This document shows positions 1-13,098 of a stretch of DNA of 64,000 nucleotides, piece by piece. The first letter of the stretch is position 1. The number at the start of each line of letters is the position of its first letter. The position numbers and the translations under genes are program-made. This DNA is from Icerya purchasi (lineage: Eukaryota > Arthropoda > Insecta > Hemiptera > Monophlebidae), in contig CM077116.1 in the NCBI GenBank assembly GCA_039619475.1, positions 252,016,440 to 252,080,439 on the forward strand, given 5' to 3'. The notes beneath the pieces were generated by a model that had not been told where the DNA came from, did not search any database, and was given only the letters and a program-made list of their open reading frames with translations.

Positions 1-186
1 ATTTTCTTTCGTTTTTTAAGTTCAAAACCATTTTATCGTTGAACATCCGAGCTTTGTGGAAATGCGTTCGTAAAATAAAATCAGCGCAGCGTAAAATTTC
101 CCCATTTACCGTTCAACTGCATAAAGAATTTTTATAAATGAAAAGATAAGGAGACCTAAAATGTTCTTATTCTAGAGATGATACAC

Positions 187-1728
187 TAGAAGTGGTAAAA
201 TGCTATTTATTTCAATAGCCGCTGCTATTGCTATTGCTATTTTAAAATAACACTACAAAATAGCAGCTGTTGCTATTTTACTGCTATTTTTTAACCATTT
301 TATGTACAACAGTGAGTGCAACAGTTTGATGTTCAGCTCTAAAAAATGTGAGATATAATTCAAATTGCACACCAAAAACATTTCAAGAAAAACACATGTT
401 TAGAAATTCCGTTTAATATTTATTTTTTAGGACAATAAACTTTACACATACAATGAAAATTATAGAAACTATATTTTTAACTTTTGTCTCACATTGGACA
501 TTGCTTAAAGAAACGTTAGAATAATCAGATAAAATTGGAAAAGTTAAAATACGGTTGCCACAACAAATTGAATGTACTGGATGGTGTGCTCGAGGAGACA
601 CTAATAAGGCACTTGTACTCGATTATAAACCAATCAGAGATACTTTATTAAATACATCTAAAAATGATAATTATGATGCAAAAACTCGATGCGGAACTTC
701 GTGACTTGATAAGAAAATGTGCCGTTTGGTGGTTTATTTTAGAATGACATCCTTGAAAATTTAAATAAAACTAATATAGTGCAATTTAAAATGCAAAATT
801 ACTTGTACAAAATTGCATGTAATAAATCATTAAAAGAATATGCTGCAGAAAAACGAGATAACTTTTCATGCTATGCAAATTTAGGAAAAAAACGTTTACT
901 GACATGAGACTGAGTATCAAAGTAATCGTGTGCAAAGGAGTAATGCTCGTTTAAACTCTTCAGTAGATGACCATGCAACAACATTAGAAGTTGAACTATC
1001 AGTATCTGAATCGTTTTGCATCTTTTAATATCTTGATACCTTTATAAATGTATTAGATCAATAAAAATAACAGCCTATAAAGAAACCGAATTAAGATTTG
1101 GATTTTTTTTCTAAATTCGGTGAATTAAGTCATGCTGAAATTTTAGAAAGTTCTCAACGATTACTTGAAATTTATCCAAACGATTTAGACTCTTAACAGC
1201 TTGAAATGGTATCATTGCAATTTCAACAAGTTCAGTCAAGCAGAATGTTTCATGCGCTGAGGATTCTGTATGTTAAGTTAGAGATAACTATAATTTTTAC
1301 ATTCACGTAATCCTAAATTCAAAATAAGTGTAAGTGTAACAAATACAATTTGCCTTTATTCAAAGTTAATTAACTTCTCGTGTATTATATCTATATTTGT
1401 TTTTTCCGCTATACCGGTACAAAATACTAGAAGTTAATGTTTTTTGTTTTTTTTTTTTTTTTTTTTTATTATGTAAAAATTCATAATTTCCAACTACTTT
1501 AGTTCTTTCCTTCACGTTTAAATAATAATAAGTTAAACTAAACAAATAATAGCGTTGAAATCGCAATAGCATTTAAATAGCAATAGTAGTTACACTAGCA
1601 TTTGCTAAACGGAATAGCAATGCTAATTCTGACGCATGCGCAATACGAACTAGCAAAATTGCAGCTATTTGGATAAACGTATACTAGTGCTATTCTAGCA
1701 GCTATTGTGCTATTTTTTCTCATCTCTA
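187..1728 (+). mobile_element. Decayed hAT-type DNA transposon (ZMYM1-like transposase)
   Basis: The termini read TAGAAGTGG at the left and CATCTCTA at the right, whose reverse complement is TAGAGATG. This gives a short imperfect hAT-type terminal inverted repeat. The element is flanked by an 8-bp near-duplication, TGATACAC at 179-186 and GGATACAC at 1729-1736 (7 of 8 match), as hAT elements produce. Both subterminal regions are rich in scattered GCTATT and AATAGC motifs (about 195-290 and 1550-1715). A broken hAT transposase reading lies between them. A poly-T tract sits at about 1440-1467. The ends and duplication are read directly from the sequence; the family assignment rests on the degraded protein. 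Confidence 0.7.
555..1260 (+). pseudogene. hAT transposase remnant, ZMYM1/DUF4371-like
   Basis: No intact frame survives, but readable pieces follow the order of ZMYM1-like hAT transposases. Near 570-650 is a piece resembling the conserved W-x-AR region (GWCARGDTNKAL, then YKPIRDTLLN). Near 1060-1110 is an ITAYKETE-like piece followed by RFGFF. Near 1130-1200 is KFGELSHAEILESSQRLLEI followed by YPNDLD, resembling the C-terminal part before the dimerisation domain. Stops and frameshifts separate the pieces, so it cannot encode a functional enzyme. The N-terminal zinc-finger part is not recognisable. The family call is from motif resemblance only. Confidence 0.55.
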
Positions 1729-1754
1729 GGATACACACACTAGCTAGTTCAATG

Positions 1755-2130
1755 TAACGCAGTCAGATATTTAGGAATGGTCCTCGATTGTCGTCTTACT
1801 TGTAGAGTCCATGTGGCTCATTGCAGACAAAAAATGATTTCTAGAATTAACGCATTAGGAGAGGCTGCATTTTTAATAGAAAAGCTAAGGTCACCTTAAA
1901 CTGCAAAAGGTTCGTTTACATGACGATCTACAACAACTACAGTCAAAAATATTAACGCAAATGGTTAAATGTTTTAAATGGAATCCTTCGTGCCGATTTA
2001 CACATTCCACGTGCGAATGAAGTTCACAAACATTAATGCACCAAATTTTATGACAAATTAGCTATCTGCGATAACATAGTCAGTATGAGTCAGATATTTC
2101 TATGGTGTCGGGATGCATCGGAAAATGAAT
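1755..2130 (+). pseudogene. Jockey-like LINE reverse transcriptase fragment
   Basis: Just right of the hAT element the plus strand reads VRYLGMVLDCRLTCRVHVAH, the post-catalytic YLG-x(4)-D-x(2)-LTW block typical of jockey-clade reverse transcriptases. In another frame follows a reading like ILRADLHIPRANEVHKH and KFYDKL, which matches the C-terminal 'hrDL.IP....' block of the same proteins. Stops and frameshifts are present, and no RNase H or poly-A tail is visible. The hAT may have landed inside this LINE copy, but the left flank (1-178) does not give a convincing RT reading. Confidence 0.6.
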
Positions 2131-5100
2131 GACTAAGGATCTTAAATAAAAGCATATATGTCATATCATACGGCACTGAATTATAATGATAGCATGTAAC
2201 TTCGTTGAGTCCTTCAGCCAGCGAGCGAATGACTTTACATGATTTTATTCAATCGTTATTATTTACGTAACTTCATACTGATTTTTCGTGTGTTAATTTT
2301 TAACTACTCGTATTATGTTATTTATTTCCAACTTATAAGTTAAGATTACTGTTGTTACTTTTGAAGAGAAAGCTATATCTATAACCCTCACTTTCATTAT
2401 TCGCACATATTGTTTATCTCTGGATAAGATATAAACTAAAAGTGTATTTTGTCAGTTGTCTCCGATCCATTATTTAGTGTTTAGTTCGTTTTATTTTTGA
2501 TGTAATTCTTGATTTTGGTCAGGGTTAGCAATCCAATGGTGGTTATTTTTGACCGGTGTCGTATATTTAAAAAGAAAAAAAAAAAAGAAGAGGATACACA
2601 CTATGGTGAAGAAGTCTGGATTTATTTGAAACTCCGTTTTGTGTTTGTAACACAAATTTTCCGTTTGTAATATAAGACTTGAACCAACTATCCAGACAAG
2701 CTCTAATTACACAATTAGTAATTTGTTGAGAAAAATTTTACAATCTACCTTATGCCTTTTGTAGTCAAAATAAATCACTACCGTTGATTTGCCCTTTTGC
2801 AACTTTTCTTTACGCGCACGATATCGAATAGGGGACATCTTGTGAACCCTTATTTAGTATCAACCCGTATTGGTTCATCGCACGATATATACAAAACAGA
2901 AATAAAATATAATGAAATAAATTTAAAAAATCCTCTCTAATGTATATGGTTAAAAATTATTTCAATTAATGTGGAAAATAGATCATACAAAATAATAATG
3001 TCTATAAAAAATTAGCAAAAATGGAGATGAAAAAAATAGAAGGCCCGTATAGAATGTGCAAATTAATTAGACAGTTAGTCGTGTAATATGTGGATGTAAA
3101 GGATCAAAAGTAATTCAGGAAAGGATTTGTAAAAAGCGGTGATAATTTAAACACATTTGAAGGGCATCTGCGTTTATGGTTCGTTAAAGTATCCGCATGG
3201 TCGTAAAAAATCCGAAACAAGTCGGAGATAATATTTTTGTAATAGTAAAAGAGAACTTTTATTCCACTTTGACCACATTTCACTTATAATTAACTGAATT
3301 TTGTGCACACAGTCGACGTCAGAATTTATCTGGTGTCGCATTTGGGGGGAAAAAATCGTAAAAGAAATATACAGCGTTGCCAGTTAGAAAAAAATGTTAC
3401 ATCATCAGAGGTGATAGTTTTAAAAATTGCTTACTTTTTTACAGCGTAATAATAATCTTTACCGGGGGCACTTCCAAAATAGGGTTTCTAGTTCTTCACT
3501 GAATCTTCAAATTTAGTTGTTACGCACATTACGTATTTTAAATATAGTATAATTTTGTTTCGCCCAAAAAAAAAGAAATCGGAAATGCTGGAAACTTTTT
3601 TCAGACGTTTTACTGAGCATTTGTACAAAAAAGAGTATGCTTTTATTGGTAAGTTACATTTGTAGTTTTTATAAAAAATGTAACGAAAACTGTGCTAGTA
3701 AGTGAACAGGACTAAGAGTTTGCTACATCATCGATTTCTTAAACACTACACGATAAATTGGCAGACCTAATTATCATCGCATATTTCATTTACAGATTCA
3801 TATTCATTTCCGTGCGCTCGTTAATTGAGATACTCCTTTGTGTACAGTCAGAACTTAACCGATTCTAACACATATGAAACTTTATGTTTACCAAGAGCTC
3901 TTTTCATCTTGTACTATATATGTATACCTGCAGACATACTGCGTACACGGAAAACTTCCCTTCTTCCATTTTTATTATTATTATTAGTATTATTATTATT
4001 TGTTAATAATTAATAAAATAACTGAATCGTCTATATCGAGCCGAAAAAAAAAACGGAAACGTTAGTTTATAAATAACGAGAGAAATACGGAGAAAAAATT
4101 ACCTAAATTTTCCGTTCTACGGGCGAAAGAACTCGAACGGTGTACGTGTCTCTCAAAGAAAAGAAAAAAAAAATTGATCACAAAAGTTTAACTACGCTCA
4201 ATACGAACGATCCTATGTACTAAATTAGTAGGTATGGGATTAACAGGAACTTATATATATCTAATCTGTAATTGCTTAGCAAACTTTAAATCAGTTCACA
4301 GTATTCTATCAGCGATGGCCGAATTAATTTTAAATATAGACACACTCTTGAACCAGTTTTAATTCGGTCATCAAATAAATTGTCGACGAAATGTTAAGGA
4401 AAACGTTTTACGAAATTGTCGACGAAAGAAATATTTAACCCCCGGAGGAACGACATGTACATGTCAAAAGGAAATAAGGCTATAACGAAGGAAATACCAT
4501 TTAAGGACATAAAAATGAAGAAAAAAAAAAAAAACTGAAAAATTGCACGGAAAAATAATAGCCTACACTAACGAACACCAAAAACAATCATGTACACGAA
4601 CGAATGAACAAAAAAACCCCAAAAAAAAACACTGCCAACTGTCAACTGACGACAGTCGCTACGCTATGCCGAAACTTTTCTTCCCCCGTGTAAACGCTCT
4701 ACTCGTACTGCGGTTGTTTTCATCAAATGCGAAACCGGAGATAAATTCTAGCCTCAGTCGACGTGCTTTTTAATACTCTACGACAGCCGTTCTTCGATTC
4801 CTTATCGCATTATCTTCATGCGTGCTCGCGTATTCGGTACTGCGAAATTCAGCCTCCTGAAAAATAAAGCATAATATTAATGTCTATATTGAGAGCCCCG
4901 TCTTTGAAGTTACTAATCAAATATCCGTCAAATAAACATACGCACTTTTATAATACGTCTTTGCTAATTGGTACATGAGCTGGTTTTACAAGTCTTGTGT
5001 TGGAGCATTAGAAAACAAGAAACAGTTTAACAGATTTTGTTAGTTCGACGAGTTTACTCTCTATCTCAAAACTTGTAGTGCCCTCCCCTCCCCTCCCCCA

Positions 5101-7120
5101 TAAGAGAAGTTTCACTTCAATAATAATACTGGTATTAAAATTGTAAAAAAAAAAAAAAAAGGAGAAAAAAACTATTTTAAAGTTTTAAGAAAACGTGCCG
5201 AATCCTCTAGCGAAATCGTTGAGTAAACCACCTGCGTGCAAGTCCGCGGACAAAACCATACGTGTGTGGCGGTCTTCTTATAATCACAATGTATGATGTG
5301 TTCTAATACGAGAGAATATTAAACCCGCCCCGCATATTGAATCCAGTACACTGATAGCACACGTGCAGCGCACGCAGAGTTTATTCTGTAAAACGTGTAT
5401 TTAAACGGACTACTGCGCATATTGAACCCAGCGCACGCACAACCGATGGCCGGCGGTTTTTTATCGCTTCTCGCGAAGTTGATGGAATTTCTCCTCTGCA
5501 AGTTAAGAGTTATCTCTCTCGAAGGAGACAATTTATAAACGAACTGATACGGTTGAAATGAAAGTACTGTTGAAATTTTCAACATATAAGCTAAATGCGA
5601 CGTACACTTACGGAATATGCAAAATAAGTGTAAAGCACGCCTAAAATACCTACTTATAGGCAGTATAAATGGTATGTAAATTGCATTTATAAAACGCGAC
5701 GAAACGAAATGCGAAGCCGCTTGCTGCTCGAGCTAAAGAAGACAACAGAAAACAAAAACAAAGAAAACAACATTTAAACGTCGTTATACGCAAAATTCGA
5801 ATCGTAATCGTGACAGGTGCGCCAGTCTTAAACGACGATGATTCTTTGGTCTCAGGCATTTTGAATGGATGTTAGCCGGGCTCGTTGGAGTGATTAGCCT
5901 TGTGCCGACTGTGACTCTAGAAGTATAGAGAAAAATTCGTAGTGCCCACTTCATTAAAATTATCAACATCGGTAGAAGATGGATTTGCAACACTAGAGAG
6001 TTGGGCAATCGTAAAAGGAGAACCATTCCGGGCTAAAACTGTTGTAGTTTTTCCGTTGATTGAGACAAACGAAATTAAAATGAAACGGATAAAAAGACGA
6101 ACGGAGGACCGTTTTCCTTCGAGTGCAGAAGCAGCTTGGAAATGAAAAGGGAATATCGGTTGGCTGCTAGGTTTCGCTTATCGCACTATCAATGAACAGC
6201 TGCAACGGGGAAAATATGAAAGCATGACGAGTACATTATTTTTTTGAACGTACCAATATGCAGAGTTGCCTCGGTAGCAGAGAATCCCGACTTAGAAATT
6301 ACAGCCGGCTTCCTGACTGATTACACTTCCCCAATCACTTTGAATATAGATATTTTACGCAGAAAATTTGTTCCTTTCCCATCACTATCACGCTATCACG
6401 CTATCACGCTATCTTGTCCCATCCCTTCTTCGGTGGTCTCTCTTGATTTAGAAGATAATTTGATCGCCGCATTGTAAACGGTTTAATTTGTGCATTTTCC
6501 CTCAAACGGCGGGATCGGTAAATTATAGTTCTATTTCGTCCAATTGTAACTCGGTTATACTATTTTTTTTTTGAGTAGCCATTCGGCTTGTGATATGCTG
6601 GAATAATGATGAACTCGACTGATATTAAATGTACATTCAGCATATTAGTCTAATATTTTGTTTTGCCGCTACTTCACCGCTACTTCATCACTACTTCACC
6701 GCTAATTGGAAGATCTTGGCTTATTTTCAGCGTTCGATTTCATACATATTTTTCGCGAAAATAATTATCGCATCCGAAATTTATAGCAGATCCCGCCGCA
6801 GTATGTGGTGCCCGGGGAACTGAATATTTAAATTTAATTAGTCAAGGCTGAGTAAAGTTGGACGGTTTTGTTTGTGATCGGTCGATAAGTTTTGAATTTT
6901 ATAATTAACGACTCGGAACGACGGCTTGCGCGTTTACGAGATAATCCAGATGATTTCGACCCTGTTCTATTTTACGATCGTTTATGCACTTTTTTCCGCG
7001 TATAAAACTGCGCTAACCACCGACGTTATGTACGCGGCGGCAAAACCATTTGCCTCTCTTCACTACTTTCTGACTAAAATAATCGCCTCAATCAGCTGGT
7101 TGATTTTTTTTCACTTTTTT
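2131..7120. other. AT-rich DNA without recognisable genes
   Basis: I read both strands and saw no protein family. The stretch contains short homopolymers (for example A runs near 2577 and 5145) and a CCCTCCCCTCCCCTCCCCC run near 5080-5100. Short open frames here look like chance. If CanB continues upstream, this is intron. Confidence 0.5.
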
Positions 7121-7347
7121 ATTTATTTACTCGTTAATTTATTTATTTACCGGTTAATTTATTTATTTCCACATTAATTAATTTATTTCCACATTAATTA
7201 ATTTATTTCCACATTAATTAATTTATTTCCACATTAATTTATTCATTTCCACATTAATTTATTCATTTCCACATTAATTTATTTATTTCCACATTAATTT
7301 ATTTATTTACTCATTAATTTATTTATTTACACATTAATTAATTTATT
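7121..7347 (+). repeat. 20-bp minisatellite, about 11 copies
   Basis: The unit is close to ATTTATTTCCACATTAATTA. It repeats at exactly 20-base spacing from 7121 to 7347, with substitutions at a few positions (TTAC or TTCC; CACATT, CTCGTT or CCGGTT). The first and last units are the most divergent, as expected for arrays homogenised from the centre. Confidence 0.9.
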
Positions 7348-10300
7348 GATTATATTACTTATTCAATAATTTATTTATTCTTCTTTTTGCTTATATGTGT
7401 TATCCGTGACTGTTTGCTTTATTTTAAAAATTACATTTTAATTTGTTTGCATAGATGTACGTAAATAATTAAAACTTAAAGAACGCAGTATAAAATATTA
7501 ATAATAATATGCATAAATGGAATTAGCTGGAGACGAAAACTTGAAAAATGAAAAAAAAAGACCGGGATTCAATTATAAAAAGGAAGTTTTGGTTTTTTTT
7601 TTTTTTTTTTTGTTTCGTATTTAATCAGCCGATTAAAATATTTTTCGTGGACGGAAGAGGAGGAGTATTTTTTGATTTTAATTCATCATTGGCGCGGGCG
7701 GGCCGTTCAATGTTAGTTTAAAACTTCGCACGGGCCTGCTTTAAGGCAGCTATGCAACAACTGCGTCATTGTTCAGAAAAAAGTTTAAAACTATGCGCAA
7801 AGAGAATTTCGATATCTTCATTAGCAACCGGGATTTCATCAGCGACACCACAAGTCATATTCTTGGTCATACACTCCTCCGGGGAAACGTTCGATCTGCC
7901 CCCAAAACATCTTTTACCATACATGATCGATCGACTTGGTTTTGAACATTCGACGTAAGCTGTTGAGAAGTGTACTTCGCAGACTATCGTCGTATATGAT
8001 AATACCGTTTAACTTCGCCCGTCTTAATCTGTACCAGAATTTTAAAACTAAAAAGGACCCCTGATATTTTTTCATCACAATGGGTTCTGACATTAATCGG
8101 TGTAGCGCCCGGTGGTCTAGTGTGTGATGTCGAAAACAACTTTCAGCGAACAGCATTTCGCGCTAACGGGAACGGACAGTTAGATTCTGTTGAACTGGAT
8201 TGGTCAGTGTTGTTCCGGCTCATGTGAATCGGACGCGGTGCCTGATACAGCCGCTGTTTAGGAGTGTAATTCTTTGGACAAATCTGCTGAAATAAAAGTT
8301 GATTCATGGATGAACGTTTCCGTTTCGGTGACGACAGTAGGAAAAATCGTGACGCTCGACAGTAGCGGGAATTTCGGTGGCAAAAAAAGGCTTCCGCGTG
8401 AAAAAAGTCTGTGAAACGAGAAGGGAAATATACGCAGATATAAAGGTAAAACACACTTATTAGGAGCGTGCATTAAAACCTAAGTGAAAAAAGTAGGTCA
8501 CAACGAACGTGAAGAGCAATTGGTGCATTAGCGGGTCAGATGATCTTTTTCGTATAGGTGCATAGATGAAATGAAGCTGAAATTGACAGCTCTTTCGAAG
8601 TCAAATCATTTAGCGAAAGTTTATCTCTTGGAAATTATCCAGCGGAAAACACGCCGATTTTTCCGCTTTTTCTCTTTAGCCTTTTCTTTTCGACGGCGCC
8701 ACTAACAATAAGTTGCAGCGCTTTGTTCAACGTACCGTAATTTGCCCGTAATATTTGAAATATTACCGAAAAAATGCTCACTTCGTGTTTCGCAGTTCGA
8801 AATAAAAGCGGAAAGTCGTTCGAGATTACGAGAGCTAAGTAGCATTTGTTTTTAAATGAACGAGAAATACTATGAAAACGCCGGGATAAAGCTGAAAAAT
8901 CGTACGCTCCAGTTTATTTTAAAAAGTATCGACGATGTTTTTCAGCTGCTAATCTACTTGTCACGAATCTTATGGTAAAGAAAATTACGAAATATATCCT
9001 TAATGAATGAAAGTTGCCGGCCAACGCTTGAAAAAAAAAAAAATAAAATAAAATAAATATTACAAACTTACATTTTTGCATGCGCATAATATGGCCAGAG
9101 AATTTTGTGAATAACGGCATTTAAAAGAATAATCGGAAAAAGTATGATATAAAAGTAGTGTACATAGAACGAGAAAAAGTCGGAAAAGTCAATTGTGCAC
9201 GATTAATCGGAAATTAAATGGGGTTCATTTTCCGGCAAAAATTTAGAAGGAATATATTAATTTTCCATATTATACCTATATATATATATATATAAAAAAA
9301 AATGCCGCCTTGTACTCTAATGTTAAAATATCGAATAACCGCTACGAAATTCCTGGTCACGTAAACGAAAAAAACCCTTCAGATAATCGAGAATTTCTCG
9401 AAGGGCGGTTATCGGTTATCTTCTCGAAATTAAAACATTGTCGTCTCCGCTAATTTAAGGACAAACATTTCTGCTGCATACAATATGTGTTACTCTATGT
9501 CGCATAAACGGCGAAGAAACATTATTCTGATGACTTTTTGTCTTAAAAATTACGACGGAGAATCTGTATGCTTAAAAAATCGAATTTACGGGCCGCATTT
9601 TATCGTGAAAAGAAATTTTAATTTAAAAAACAAGAAACAGGTTAGTTAAAATTCGAATGAAAAAAACAAAATTTGCGGACTTCATGATATCTTATTTAGT
9701 GATCCTAAAGTGCGCCCCTTAAACGGACTACTCGAATAATAATTTGTAAAAAGCAATAAAAAGGAAGAAAAATTACTCGCGGTAGCGAAGTGAAAATTTG
9801 GTTTGTAATATTTGCTAGAAACGTACTATTATTTCATACAACAAGCGAGATTGTGGAAACCCACTACCGATAACTAATTAGCCTTCGGCAGGAATACAGA
9901 AAACAAAAAAAAAGAGAAATAATAAACTGTAAAATATTGTGTAAATTTTGGCATTAGTGTAAAGTTTATCATTAAAAAAGGCCTGTTCGAATGCGCCGCT
10001 GAATATACGAGAATTTGGAAATATCCGAAAATATGGATGAAGGCTATGCTAAAATTAATATTTTCCGTTATGCTCTAAATTGTACAAAAACAACTGAAGT
10101 AGACGGAGGTCACACTCAGAATTTCCAAACAAAAATAGTATATAAGTTATTCTAAGATTTCACTAAAAATATAATTGCAAAAAATTAATAAAATTGCGTA
10201 AAAAAGAAAAAAAAGGAAAAGAAGTTGTCATTTGTTAAGAGATACACGTACAATGTTTTAAAAGTACCCGGAGGAAGCATATAAGAAATAACTATTTTTC

Positions 10301-10507
10301 GAAAGTAAAATGTAAACCAAAAGTGAAAAAATTCAAAATGAATACAATGGGAATTTTTTGAAAATATTTCCACATTAGATTTTGAAAAATCAGTGAAATA
10401 TAAAGATTCCTTTTTCCCAATGAAGGTATGAAAGAAAATCGAATATGGCTCTGTAAGAGTAGCAGAGAAAGTATACGCAATACTTCATTAGAAAATGATT
10501 ACTCCAC
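7348..10507. other. AT-rich DNA without recognisable genes
   Basis: No protein homology or transposon ends were recognised on either strand. A poly-T run lies near 7594-7611, an A-rich run near 9031-9045, and a short (TA)n run near 9279-9292. Short open frames are present but resemble nothing known. Confidence 0.5.
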
Positions 10508-10680
10508 GTGCAAGACGAGAATAATCTATTTAGGCTGTTCGTGCAAGACGAGAATAATCTATTTAGGCTGTTCGTGCAAGACGAGAATAATCTATTTAGG
10601 CTGTTCGTGCAAGACGAGAATAATCTATTTAGGCTGTTCGTGCAAGACGAGAATAATCTATTTAGGCTGTTCGCGCAAGA
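10508..10680 (+). repeat. 33-bp minisatellite, five full identical copies
   Basis: The unit begins GTGCAAGACGAGAATAATCT and is 33 bases long. Five copies run from 10508 to 10672, and a sixth starts with one change (GCGCAAGA) and breaks off at 10680. The copies look identical, so the array is young. Because 33 is divisible by 3 and the unit lacks stops in several frames, it creates spurious open frames on both strands: 11-residue repeats CKTRIIYLGCS and VQDENNLFRLF on plus, NSLNRLFSSCT on minus. I see no reason to treat any of them as a gene. Confidence 0.95.
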
Positions 10681-11339
10681 AAAATGTTGGGTTTTTTTTT
10701 TTTTCAATGTTTAAAATAGAATTTTGGGCGTTTCAAATGATTTCGCTTAAAGAACGCCAACATTTTTTAAATATCCCTCTACCTATTTATTTATTTGTTT
10801 TGGATTCACTATGATTAGATACAACCGGAATACCTTTCGATCTTAAAAGAAGTGATTTTCTTGAAATTTCCGAGGATATAACGCAAACACACACACACAT
10901 GCATATATAAAACTTCTTGGTCCTTTGAATCTAGCCGGTGGAAAATTTAATTCACCAGATGTGCTAGTTCTTCTATGATAGTTGTAGAAAAATTGATTTT
11001 AATCGACTATGTCATTTTTCGTGAAAAAAAAACAAACAAAAGAAAACCCACTATTTTCGAAGCATATTAAATATCTTATAAACACAAGGTAAAGTAGCAT
11101 CCTCGTCTGATAATGAAGTTTGCTCGTTCGATTGTCCGTTGAAGAGATCGCGATCGTTTAATTTATCTGTATTATTTTCTTTTATTTTTATTGCTCTGTC
11201 GTTTTATTTTATTTCGTTCGCTTCGTTCTTATCGGTTTCATTTCTCGCTCGTTCGTTATCTAATTTCTGAATTTATAGCCGGCTTAAATTAACGCCGGAT
11301 TCGTCTGTCGGTGGAGGGGTACATCTCGCCCTAACCCGG

Positions 11340-11680
11340 CCCGTTCTGTTAGTAAAAGCGTCACTAACCCTGTCACATAGACTAAACCGCTAACGAAACA
11401 AAATTGTTCGACAACCGTCTTCTGCGTGCTCGTTCAATTTATCTGCTTCGAAAGACAATAATGTTTCAGCCGAGAATGTCAGTAAGCCCGTCAACACGGA
11501 TATTTCTATTATCTCTAATAATGCTACAGCTAATTCCTCAGATGCGCTTAATAGACTTAGCCTTACTGCTTTTCCCGAGCACATGTTGGGTAAATGTTAG
11601 TCGAAAATTCGGGGGAAAAATTGTTACCCGTCTTCATCCCCGCAGCATGAGCCGGAAAGTTTCATGATAAAAAATCAGTG
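11340..11680 (+). pseudogene. Possible LINE ORF1 remnant
   Basis: One plus frame reads through about 80 codons rich in Ser, Asn and Ala, with pieces such as SAENVSKPVNTDISIISNN and SSDALNRLSL. This resembles the low-complexity N-terminal part of LINE ORF1 proteins, but there is no diagnostic motif. The same T/C-rich base composition continues into the better supported LINE remnant at 12.8-15.4 kb. This is a weak call from composition and context. Confidence 0.25.
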
Positions 11681-12388
11681 CGGTACCTCTCTTATCTTTC
11701 GCTTCGATGAAAACTTAAATTTCATATTAACGGCGGCTGTTATGAATTTCTGCTCTCCGATGACAGCCATAAAGAACTCGATATTCGATAATTTTTATTC
11801 CTCAATCTTTCGTTCCGATTCCGTACAGTCCGTGTGATGTTCCTGTCGACCTTACTGCTGAAGTATTTTGTAATAGCTGTTTATCCGATTTTCCAACCTC
11901 TAATATTTGCCGACTGTACAAACCTAACATACCCGTAATTCTTAAATCCTTACTTCCGTTATTTAGATCAAATTTATGAATTTTGTTCTCCTACCCTTTA
12001 ACATTCTTACCGAGTTTACAGAACTGAAGGAAATCAATAAATTGCAAAAAAAAAAAAAAAAAAAAAAGTTTAAAACTGGTCTTACACAACGAGAGAAAAA
12101 CGCATTAACTAACATCACTTGGTGGAACAAAAATAACGAAATGTCACCAAAAAAATGTTACATTAGTACAGCAAATTGCTAAACTCGAAGACAGGCAGTT
12201 ACCAACTAGAACAAGAACGTACAGGACTAGAAATTGCGATAAACCTCGCTATGTACGATCTAGGGGGATTAGCAGTAAAATAGACACAATGTAGAGGAAG
12301 AGGTATTAATAAAATTAATGGTGAAGATACCAGAGGAAATTCGAAATGAAAAAAATCTCGAGAGATGGAAAAACAAGGTTATAATTTG

Positions 12389-12817
12389 GTTGATATAAAG
12401 AGCAATAGAAATAATAACAAAGAAATAAAATAAATAAATAAAAAAAATAACCACTTATAACATTGACTACGTTGACATGAGACTCGTTACTATCTCCAGT
12501 TTTAAATTTTAATGAGAGAGTGGTAGTTGTATAAAAATAATATATTGTATTATTGTAATATATAAGTTATTATATTAAGGTATTGTAATAGGAAATATTA
12601 TTTCAGATGATGGTATAATTGTAATATAAATGATAAATAATGAGAGTGTGGATTTTGTAGTATAGTAATACATAAGTTAACACTTTTTATGTTGTAACAG
12701 AAAGTAGTACTTCAGTTAAGTTGATGTTACATTGTACAAATAAATTATATAATTATGTTGGGAACCCACAGACGGGTTAGTGCCTTGTGGGACCCGCAAA
12801 TTATTATTTAAAAAAAA
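12389..12817 (+). repeat. LINE 3' tail repeat, plus-strand copy
   Basis: About 430 bases that recur in inverted orientation at 39046-39521. Shared landmarks in order: GATATAAAGAGCAATAG-like start, (AAATAAAT)n, CCACTTATAACATTGACTAC, a long ATATTA-rich part, TTATGTTGGGAACCCACAGA, GTGCCTTGTGGGACCCGC, then an A run at 12810-12817. Ending in an A run suggests the 3' untranslated end of a non-LTR retrotransposon. No coding part is securely linked to it. Confidence 0.75.
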
Positions 12818-12832
12818 GTTAAGGTTGAACCA

Positions 12833-13098
12833 ATGATCCGTAAACACAAACTCTGCCACCACTGTCCCGGTTTTAGCCGTCCTAGCGTTTCATACTGCGC
12901 AAAAGTTACTCGTTTCCTAAACACTGATGATAGTCGCTCCTCCGCGGAATATTTCATTTCTCAACAAAACAGCCTTTCTACTTATGATTACGTCCACTGT
13001 GGCGGTAACCACATTCGGTATTGGACACTTCTTATCAAGTTTTTAAAAATCAAGTCAAGATTTACAAAATCACGAGTTTTCAAATCGTTTTTTACCTA
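12833..13098 (+). pseudogene. LINE ORF1 (gag-like) fragment with decayed zinc knuckles
   Basis: An 88-codon open frame contains CHHCPGFSRPSVSYC followed about 40 residues later by VHCGGNHIRYW. These match the spaced CCHC zinc knuckles of jockey/I-type ORF1 proteins (C-x2-C ... GH ... C, then CxxCGGNH), but some Cys and His positions are lost. The fragment begins directly after the A run of the preceding repeat, so the N-terminal part of ORF1 is separated or missing. It would have been an RNA-binding nucleocapsid-like protein. It is now non-functional. Confidence 0.5.

Noticed and set aside
3825..4773. Short open frames with hydrophobic stretches
   Set aside because: The hydrophobic run comes from a TTATTATTA microsatellite; no start context or homology.
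5650..6477. Cluster of 67-80-codon open frames near 5.6-6.5 kb
   Set aside because: Overlapping on both strands, no shared motif or splice context; consistent with chance in a locally less AT-rich patch.
7121..10680. Regular repeats as a CRISPR array
   Set aside because: The repeats are contiguous without unique spacers, and the DNA is eukaryotic.
10390..10814. Open frames of 105 and 128 codons around the 33-bp repeat
   Set aside because: Their length comes from a repeat unit without stops. No conserved motif outside the repeat.
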